Below are positions 30,832-35,844 of a DNA stretch of 35,844 nt, one piece after another. Every line of letters begins with the position of its first letter. The first letter of the stretch is position 1. Made by a program: the position numbers and the translations under genes. Origin of the DNA: [Mycobacterium] manitobense (GTDB lineage Bacteria; Actinomycetota; Actinomycetes; Mycobacteriales; Mycobacteriaceae); assembly GCF_025821665.1 (NCBI RefSeq), contig NZ_JACKSJ010000231.1, positions 1 through 35,844 of the forward strand, written 5' to 3'. Under the pieces are notes generated by a model. The model did no database searches, had not been told where the DNA came from, and worked only from the letters and a program-made list of their open reading frames with translations.

Positions 30832-30974
30832 GGGGCCCGATGCCGCCGTTGTGAGAAAGTCCACTTAAGCCGGGGTTCACCTGGCGGACCCCTGGTGGCA
30901 CACTGAACTGGTCAACCGAACCCGGGGACCCTGATGGGCCTCGAGGATCGAACCGACCACCACAAGGGACAACG

Positions 30975-31835
30975 ATGTCTGAGCAGACTGTCTACGGTGC
31001 TGCCGCGGGAACAGCCGACGGCGACTCACAGCCCAAGCCCCGGACCAAGGTCCGCACGCACCATCTGCACAAATGGAAGGCCGAGGGCCACAAGTGGGCC
31101 ATGCTGACGGCCTACGACTACTCCACCGCCCGGGTCTTCGACGACGCCGGCATCCCGGTGCTCCTGGTCGGCGACTCGGCCGCCAACGTCGTCTACGGCT
31201 ACGACACGACGGTGCCGGTCTCCGTCGACGAGCTGATCCCCCTGGTTCGCGGCGTGGTGCGGGGCGCACCGCACGCGCTGGTCGTGGCCGACCTGCCGTT
31301 CGGCAGCTATGAAGGCGGCCCGGCGCAGGCGCTCGCGACCGCGACCCGCTTCCTCAAGGAGACGGGTGCGCACGCGGTCAAACTCGAGGGCGGCGAACGC
31401 GTCGCCGAGCAGATCGCCACGCTCTCGGCCGCAGGCATCCCGGTGATGGCGCACATCGGCTTCACCCCGCAGAGCGTCAACGGCCTCGGCGGCTTCCGCG
31501 TGCAGGGTCGCGGCGACGCGGGCGATCAGACGATCCACGACGCGATCGCCGTGCAGGAGGCCGGCGCGTTCGCCGTCGTCATGGAGATGGTGCCCGCAGA
31601 ACTCGCCACCCAGATCACCGGCAAGCTGACCATCCCCACGGTCGGGATCGGCGCCGGACCCAGCTGCGACGCACAGGTGCTGGTGTGGCAGGACATGGCC
31701 GGCCTCACCAGCGGGCGGACCGCCAAGTTCGTCAAGCAGTTCGGCGGCGTCGGCGACGAATTGCGCCGCGCGGCAACGCAATACGCCGACGAGGTGGCTT
31801 CAGGCGTGTTCCCCGCCGAGGAGCACAGCTTCTAG
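30975..31835 (+). CDS. panB: 3-methyl-2-oxobutanoate hydroxymethyltransferase (pantothenate synthesis)
   Basis: PanB adds a hydroxymethyl group from 5,10-methylenetetrahydrofolate to 2-oxoisovalerate, the first step to pantothenate and CoA. It is a Mg-dependent TIM barrel of 286 residues (281 in M. tuberculosis). Metal ligands lie in LLVGDSAANVVYGY and VVADLPFGSYE, and the catalytic glutamate is in VVMEMVPAEL. HIGFTPQSVN and VGIGAGPSCDAQVLVWQDM are family signatures. The hydrophilic first 20 residues are variable. AAGGGA lies nine bases before the ATG. Its substrate is the 2-oxo acid of valine, which IlvE at the left end also uses. Its stop overlaps the stop of the convergent crotonase gene. 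Confidence 0.96.
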   Translation: MSEQTVYGAAAGTADGDSQPKPRTKVRTHHLHKWKAEGHKWAMLTAYDYSTARVFDDAGIPVLLVGDSAANVVYGYDTTVPVSVDELIPLVRGVVRGAPHALVVADLPFGSYEGGPAQALATATRFLKETGAHAVKLEGGERVAEQIATLSAAGIPVMAHIGFTPQSVNGLGGFRVQGRGDAGDQTIHDAIAVQEAGAFAVVMEMVPAELATQITGKLTIPTVGIGAGPSCDAQVLVWQDMAGLTSGRTAKFVKQFGGVGDELRRAATQYADEVASGVFPAEEHSF

Positions 31836-32611
31836 GCGAACTCCGGGCGACGCTTGGCCAGGAAGGCGTCCACTCCTTCGCGCCCGTCGGGCGAGTCGGC
31901 ACGGTCGGCGATCAGCCGGCCCTCGAGTTCCATCTGCTCCTCGAGGCTGTTCTTCAACGAGTTCAGCAGCAGCGACTTGACGGCGCCGCCCGATCCGCGC
32001 GCGCCCGCCGCCACCTTCTCGGCCAGACCGGCGGCGCGCTCGCCGAGTTCTGCGTCGGGCACCACGTCGGTGGCCAGACCCCACTGCACGGCTTCCGCCG
32101 CGGTCAGGGTGCGGTTGGTCAGCATCAGCTCCTGGGCCTTGCGCAGCCCCACCAGGCGGGGCAGGTAGTACGACGAACTTCCGTCGGGGCTCAGCCCCAC
32201 CTTCGTGTAGGCCATCGTGAACGTCGCCGACTCGGCGGCCAGTACGAGATCACCGGTGATCGCCAGGCTGAACCCGGCGCCCGCGGCGGTGCCGTTGACG
32301 GCGGTGATGAGCACGGCGTCGGTGCGCGCGAACGTGGAGATGGCCCGGTGCAGGTCATCGGCGACGCCCTTGATGTAGGCCCCCCGGCTGGGTGCCGAGG
32401 CAAACGACTTGAGGTCGCCACCGGCGCAGAAGAACCGTCCCGAGCCGGTGAGCACCACCACCTTCACCGCTGTGGTGTCGCAGCGCTTGGCGGCGTCGGC
32501 CAGTTCGCGAGTCATCGTGTCGTTCATGCCGTTCGCGGCGTCGGGCCGGTTCAGGGTGATGCGCGCGACGGCGCCGTCCTGGCTGAAGGTGATGGCGTCG
32601 TATTCGGTCAC
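31832..32611 (-). CDS. Crotonase-family protein (enoyl-CoA hydratase/isomerase)
   Basis: It has 259 residues from the GTG at 32611. The frame is open to 32740, but the upstream part reads as non-coding, and TACAGT ends seven bases before this GTG. Oxyanion-hole motifs are FFCAGGDLKSFA and NGTAAGAGFSLAI. The two glutamates of classic crotonase are not where expected: the first position reads GAGFSL and the second YTKVGLSPDGS. Asp143 in GLSPD matches the arrangement in PaaG-like enoyl-CoA isomerases, so a Delta3,Delta2-isomerase-type activity is at least as likely as hydration. The substrate is unknown. Convergent with panB, divergent from the CYTH-CHAD gene. Confidence 0.9.
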   Translation of the reverse strand: MTEYDAITFSQDGAVARITLNRPDAANGMNDTMTRELADAAKRCDTTAVKVVVLTGSGRFFCAGGDLKSFASAPSRGAYIKGVADDLHRAISTFARTDAVLITAVNGTAAGAGFSLAITGDLVLAAESATFTMAYTKVGLSPDGSSSYYLPRLVGLRKAQELMLTNRTLTAAEAVQWGLATDVVPDAELGERAAGLAEKVAAGARGSGGAVKSLLLNSLKNSLEEQMELEGRLIADRADSPDGREGVDAFLAKRRPEFA

Positions 32612-32618
32612 ACCCGGG

Positions 32619-32624
32619 ACTGTA
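32619..32624 (-). promoter_or_regulatory. Putative -10 element for leaderless crotonase-family gene
   Basis: On the minus strand TACAGT is followed by seven bases (CCCGGGT) and the GTG at 32611. This supports that GTG as the start. Confidence 0.5.
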
Positions 32625-32742
32625 TCCGCGGCGTCCGCCCCGCCTGACCGCCGGTCGCCTGGAGCGATTGATTCACCTTCGTGTGGCATTGTGGCCACCT
32701 GCCGTTCAGACCTGCCTTCGCCCCCGAAAGGACAATGCACCT

Positions 32743-34296
32743 ATGGCCGACAGCTCCGCCGGGGCTCAGAAGGGTTCGAAGAAGACGTCGCGTCACACTG
32801 AGGTCGAGCGCAAGTTCGAGGTGACCGAGTCGACGGTGTCGCCGTCGTTCGCGGGGTTGTCTGCGGTGTCGCGCGTGGAGCGGTTGCCGATCCAGCACCT
32901 CGACGCCGTCTACTTCGACACCCCGGGCCGCGATCTCGCGGCCCATCGCGTGACGCTGCGCCGGCGCACCGGGGGCGAGGACGCGGGTTGGCACCTCAAG
33001 CTGCCCGCAGGGCCGGATGCCAGGACCGAGGTCAGGCAGCCGCTCGACGACGCCGACACCGTGCCGGAGTCATTGCGCGACGTGGTGCTGGCCATCGTGC
33101 GGGACAGGCCGCTGGCGCCGGTCGCGCGCATCTCCACGCAGCGGACGGTCGACCTGCTCTTCGGCCCCGATGACTCACCGTTGGCCGAGTTCTGCGACGA
33201 CCAGGTGACGGCGACCGCCGGCGAGGACGGCGACGAACAACGTTGGCGGGAGTGGGAACTCGAACTCGCCGAGGGCGCCGTCGACGACGGACGCGCGGGC
33301 GCGGAGCTGTTGGACCGGTTGGCCAACCGGCTGTTCGACGCCGGCGCGACGCCCGCCGGGCACGGATCGAAGCTGGCTCGCGTGCTCGACACATCGGGCG
33401 ACGAGCCCGCGGACACCGACGGTGACGGTGACGAGCGGGCGGTCGATCCCATCCACGCCGCGGTGGCCGAGCAGGTGGACGAGCTGGTGGTGTGGGACCG
33501 CGCCGTACGCGCCGACGTGTACGACTCGGTACACCAGATGCGGGTGGTGACCCGCAAGATCCGCAGCCTGCTGCAGTCGGCGGAAGGCGCGTTCGGCATC
33601 TCCGACGACGCGTGGGTCCTCGACGAGCTCAAGCAACTCGCCGCCGTGCTCGGCGTGGCGCGCGACGCCGAGGTGCTGGCCGAGAAGTACGAGAAGGCAC
33701 TCGACGGACTGCCGGCCGAGCTGGTGCGCGGACCGGTCCGCGAGCGGCTGGTGGAGGGCGCCAAGAAGCGCTACGACGCCGGGCTGCGGCGGTCGCTGAT
33801 CGCGATGCGCTCGCAGCGCTACTTCCGGTTGCTCGACGCACTCGACGGGCTGGTCGCCGCGGAACCGCCGGCGCCCCGGCCCGGTGAGGAACTCGCGCCG
33901 GTATCCATCGACTCGGCTTACAAGAAGGTCAAGAAGGCCACCAAGGCGGCCAAGGCCGCCGCCGAGGACGACGATCTGGAGCAGGCCGAACAGGACGAGG
34001 CGCTGCACAAGATCCGAAAACGCGCGAAACGGCTGCGCTACACGGCCGCGGCGACTGGTGAGAGCAAGGTGGCCGAGCGCGCCAAGGCGGTTCAGTCCCT
34101 GCTGGGCGACCATCAGGACAGCGTGGTCAGCCGGGTGCACCTGCACCAGCAGGCCGATGCCGCGCATGCTGCGGGCGAGGACACCTTCACCTACGGCCTG
34201 CTCTTCGCCCACGAGGACGCCGTCGCGAAAGAGGCCGAGGAACAGCTCGGCGACGCGCTCGACAAACTGCACAAGGCGGTCCGCAAGGCCGACTGA
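32743..34296 (+). CDS. CYTH-CHAD domain protein (Rv2226 type)
   Basis: It has 517 residues. The CYTH (triphosphate tunnel) domain spans about 18-220, starting with the ExExK motif E20-V-E22-R-K24 and followed by YFDTPGRDLAAHRVTLRRR, which lines the tunnel with basic residues. The CHAD domain spans about 236-517; it is all-helical with two repeats marked by HQMRVVTRKIRSLLQ (about 264) and LHKIRKRAKRLRYTA (about 420). CYTH enzymes hydrolyse inorganic triphosphate or make cyclic AMP, and CHAD domains bind polyphosphate, so a polyphosphate-linked role is likely. GAAAGGA lies ten bases before the ATG at 32743. An earlier in-frame TTG would start inside the divergent promoter region. Confidence 0.94.
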   Translation: MADSSAGAQKGSKKTSRHTEVERKFEVTESTVSPSFAGLSAVSRVERLPIQHLDAVYFDTPGRDLAAHRVTLRRRTGGEDAGWHLKLPAGPDARTEVRQPLDDADTVPESLRDVVLAIVRDRPLAPVARISTQRTVDLLFGPDDSPLAEFCDDQVTATAGEDGDEQRWREWELELAEGAVDDGRAGAELLDRLANRLFDAGATPAGHGSKLARVLDTSGDEPADTDGDGDERAVDPIHAAVAEQVDELVVWDRAVRADVYDSVHQMRVVTRKIRSLLQSAEGAFGISDDAWVLDELKQLAAVLGVARDAEVLAEKYEKALDGLPAELVRGPVRERLVEGAKKRYDAGLRRSLIAMRSQRYFRLLDALDGLVAAEPPAPRPGEELAPVSIDSAYKKVKKATKAAKAAAEDDDLEQAEQDEALHKIRKRAKRLRYTAAATGESKVAERAKAVQSLLGDHQDSVVSRVHLHQQADAAHAAGEDTFTYGLLFAHEDAVAKEAEEQLGDALDKLHKAVRKAD

Positions 34297-34317
34297 TCCG
34301 CAGGCGTGCTGGGGCGG

Positions 34318-34711
<394 letters not shown>

Positions 34712-34716
34712 TCAAC

Positions 34717-34740
34717 AAGATACTCCCCCGGGAGTAACCT
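34717..34740. promoter_or_regulatory. Face-to-face rnpB and AraC -10 elements around one inverted repeat
   Basis: TACTCCC-CC-GGGAGTA (34721-34736) is an inverted repeat with 7-bp arms and a 2-bp centre. Its left end overlaps the rnpB -10 (TATCTT, minus strand, 34722 to 34717), and its right end overlaps TAACCT (34735-34740), which ends eight bases before the AraC ATG. It may be an operator for the AraC protein or for another regulator. Motif inference. Confidence 0.5.
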
Positions 34741-34748
34741 CTACCGCT

Positions 34749-35201
34749 ATGCCGCAGGTGCCGCCGGCCCGCTACCTGATGCGCGCGAAGGACCTCGTCG
34801 ACGCGCGGTACGCCGAGGCGATCACGGTGGACGACCTCGCGGCGGCCGCGGGCCTGTCCCGCGCGCACTTCAGCCGCATGTTCACCAGGACGTTCGGCGA
34901 GTCGCCGCGAAGCTACCTGCAGACCCGGCGACTCGAACGCGCCGCGGCGCTGCTGCGCTACACCGACCGCTCGGTGGCCGACATCTGCGTGATGGTCGGC
35001 CTGCACAGCGTCGGGTCGTTCACCACGAGCTTCGCCCGGGTGTACGGCAGGCCGCCGGCCGCCTACCGGGCCTCGCTGCCGCCCGCCGCACTGCGCGCCA
35101 GGGTGCCCAGCTGCATCCTGCGCCGTGATACCCGGCCGGCGGCAGACAGCCGGGTCAAGACAGCACACGGGGAGAAGACGGGCGGCGGCGCTCAGTCGTA
35201 G
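34749..35201 (+). CDS. AraC-family transcriptional regulator
   Basis: The protein has 150 residues and is mostly the DNA-binding domain, with no effector-binding half. The two helix-turn-helix units are at about 25-70 (ITVDDLAAAAGLSRAHFSRMF, written here in two parts: ITVDDLAAAAGLSR, AHFSRMF) and about 75-118 (SVADICVMVGLHSVGSFTTS followed by FARVYGRPPAAYR). The C-terminal tail from about 125 is basic and probably disordered. Such short AraC proteins often sit before a VOC-domain gene, as here (10-bp gap). The ATG has no strong ribosome site; TAACCT upstream suggests a near-leaderless mRNA. The inverted repeat overlapping this promoter and that of rnpB may be its binding site. Confidence 0.92.
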   Translation: MPQVPPARYLMRAKDLVDARYAEAITVDDLAAAAGLSRAHFSRMFTRTFGESPRSYLQTRRLERAAALLRYTDRSVADICVMVGLHSVGSFTTSFARVYGRPPAAYRASLPPAALRARVPSCILRRDTRPAADSRVKTAHGEKTGGGAQS

Positions 35202-35204
35202 CGT
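35199..35204 (+). promoter_or_regulatory. Putative -10 element for leaderless VOC gene
   Basis: TAGCGT, beginning with the TAG stop of the AraC gene, ends seven bases before the ATG at 35212. No Shine-Dalgarno lies in the 10-bp gap. Confidence 0.4.
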
Positions 35205-35211
35205 CGTGCCC

Positions 35212-35628
35212 ATGATGAGAATCGCCAGTGCCCACCTGTGGGTCCACGATCAGGAAGTCGCATTGAAGTTCTGGACCGAGAAAGTCGGAATGGAAGTGCG
35301 CGAAGATGTTTCACTGCCCGACATCGACACGCCGTTCCGCTGGCTGACCGTGGGTCCGCCGGGACAGGACGACGTGTCGATCGTCCTGATGGCGGTGCCG
35401 GGCGCGCCGGTGATGGACGACGCCACCCGGGCGCAGGTGCTCGACCTGACGGCGAAGGGGTTCGCGGGAACGGTGTTCCTCACCACCGACGACTGCCGGG
35501 GATCATTCGAGCGGCTGAGCGCGCGCGGCGTCGAGTTCACCGAGGAGCCCCACCCGATGCCCTACGGCATCGACTCGGGTTTCCGTGACCCGTCCGGAAA
35601 CAGCGTGCGGGTCACCCAACTCGCCTAG
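35212..35628 (+). CDS. VOC-superfamily protein (glyoxalase/bleomycin-resistance-like)
   Basis: The protein has 138 residues. It shows the paired beta-alpha-beta-beta-beta modules of the vicinal oxygen chelate fold: RIASAHLWVHDQEVALKFW at the start, FRWLTVGPPGQDDVSIVLM closing the first module, and GTVFLTTDDCRGSFERL with GIDSGFRDPSGNSVRVTQ in the second. Members include dioxygenases, isomerases and binding proteins for antibiotics. The activity cannot be assigned by eye. The ATG at 35212 or the next one at 35215 could start it. It is probably controlled with, or by, the AraC gene just upstream. Confidence 0.9.
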   Translation: MMRIASAHLWVHDQEVALKFWTEKVGMEVREDVSLPDIDTPFRWLTVGPPGQDDVSIVLMAVPGAPVMDDATRAQVLDLTAKGFAGTVFLTTDDCRGSFERLSARGVEFTEEPHPMPYGIDSGFRDPSGNSVRVTQLA

Positions 35629-35649
35629 AACGGCGGGGAGGCCGCCTCG

Positions 35650-35691
35650 CGACGAACCATCACCCCACATCAGAAGGGTGGTGGTTCGTCG
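35650..35691 (-). terminator. Hairpin overlapping the 3' end of the DUF222/HNH gene
   Basis: CGACGAACCATCACC (35650-35664) pairs with GGTGGTGGTTCGTCG (35677-35691) with a single mismatch around a 12-nt loop. On the minus strand one arm lies in the last codons of the DUF222 gene and its stop codon lies in the loop. It sits between two convergent genes and may terminate both. No T-tract is seen. Confidence 0.7.
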
Positions 35692-35844
35692 CCGGGTTGC
35701 GGTGGTGGTGCGGGGCCGATGAGTTGGTCGAGTGCTTGGCGGCGGGCGCGGCGGCGGGCTTCGCGGTGTTCGCGGTTCTGTTGGCGTTCGGCGGCAATGC
35801 GGGCGGCTTTGTTCTGGGCTCGGGTGCGTTGCCGTTGGGGCATC
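35670..35844 (-). CDS. DUF222/HNH endonuclease-family protein (REP13E12 type), C-terminal end
   Basis: Only the last 57 codons are in the window; the gene continues beyond base 35844. The visible tail is MPQRQRTRAQNKAARIAAE, then a very basic Arg/Ala/Gln helix, ending in GPAPPPQPGDEPPPF. The basic tail and the DEPPPF ending are what I know from mycobacterial DUF222-HNH proteins of the 13E12 repeat family, a multi-copy, possibly mobile group. The HNH motif itself would be upstream, outside the window. The stop TGA at 35672-35670 is within a hairpin. Confidence 0.75.
   Translation of the reverse strand, partial: MPQRQRTRAQNKAARIAAERQQNREHREARRRARRQALDQLIGPAPPPQPGDEPPPF

Overview
The window is about 35.8 kb of GC-rich chromosome from a mycobacterium, most likely a rapid grower (Mycolicibacterium type). 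Gene order and protein sequences follow the block that runs from cobS to Rv2226 in M. tuberculosis: cobS, ilvE, gcvT, pepB, ephD, dlaT, Rv2216, lipB, lipA, Rv2219, an RDD protein, glnA1, glnE, glnA2, the Rv2223c/Rv2224c pair, panB and Rv2226. Several genes that I do not recall from that block in M. tuberculosis are present: a broken DUF559 gene, dtd, a DoxX protein, a 1351-residue surface protein, a thioesterase and LLM-oxidoreductase pair, and a wax ester synthase/DGAT. I recall Rv2209 and the adenylyl cyclase Rv2212 in the M. tuberculosis block, and they are absent here. Gene names come from recognising sequences by eye; no search was run.

Layout. 1-6.2 kb: the end of cobS, then ilvE and gcvT on the minus strand, pepB on the plus strand, and ephD with a small conserved gene on the minus strand. 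6.4-11.7 kb: a plus-strand lipoate block in which dlaT encodes the lipoylated E2 subunit, lipB and lipA make and attach the lipoyl group, and Rv2216- and Rv2219-like genes accompany them. 11.7-12.7 kb: a 1-kb unit in which a frameshifted DUF559 (Vsr-like nuclease) gene lies between two 60-nt foldback direct repeats. 12.7-14.9 kb: RDD protein and glnA1 with a GlnR-like site and a strong terminator. 14.9-20.4 kb: dtd, DoxX and the large secreted beta-propeller/Ig-like protein, followed by a 393-bp leader. 20.4-26.2 kb: the minus-strand run glnA2, glnE, thioesterase, LLM oxidoreductase. 26.2-30.8 kb: two paralogous exported serine peptidases and a WS/DGAT. 31-34.3 kb: panB, a crotonase-family gene and a CYTH-CHAD protein. 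34.3-35.8 kb: rnpB (RNase P RNA), a divergent AraC regulator with a VOC protein, and the 3' end of a DUF222/HNH (REP13E12-type) gene.

Nitrogen assimilation is the main theme of the middle. GlnA1 carries the adenylylation tyrosine (Y406). GlnE, which modifies that tyrosine, is encoded just downstream of glnA2. GlnA2 lacks the tyrosine. GlnR-like boxes (AC-n9-AC) sit upstream of both glutamine synthetase genes.

Two structural patterns recur. First, roughly a dozen genes without a clear Shine-Dalgarno have a TANNNT motif ending 6-8 nt before the start codon, the arrangement expected for leaderless mycobacterial transcripts. Second, four convergent gene pairs end with stop codons that overlap or touch. 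The most novel candidates are the repeat-bracketed DUF559 unit, the face-to-face rnpB/AraC promoters sharing one inverted repeat, and the overlapping gcvT/pepB promoters.
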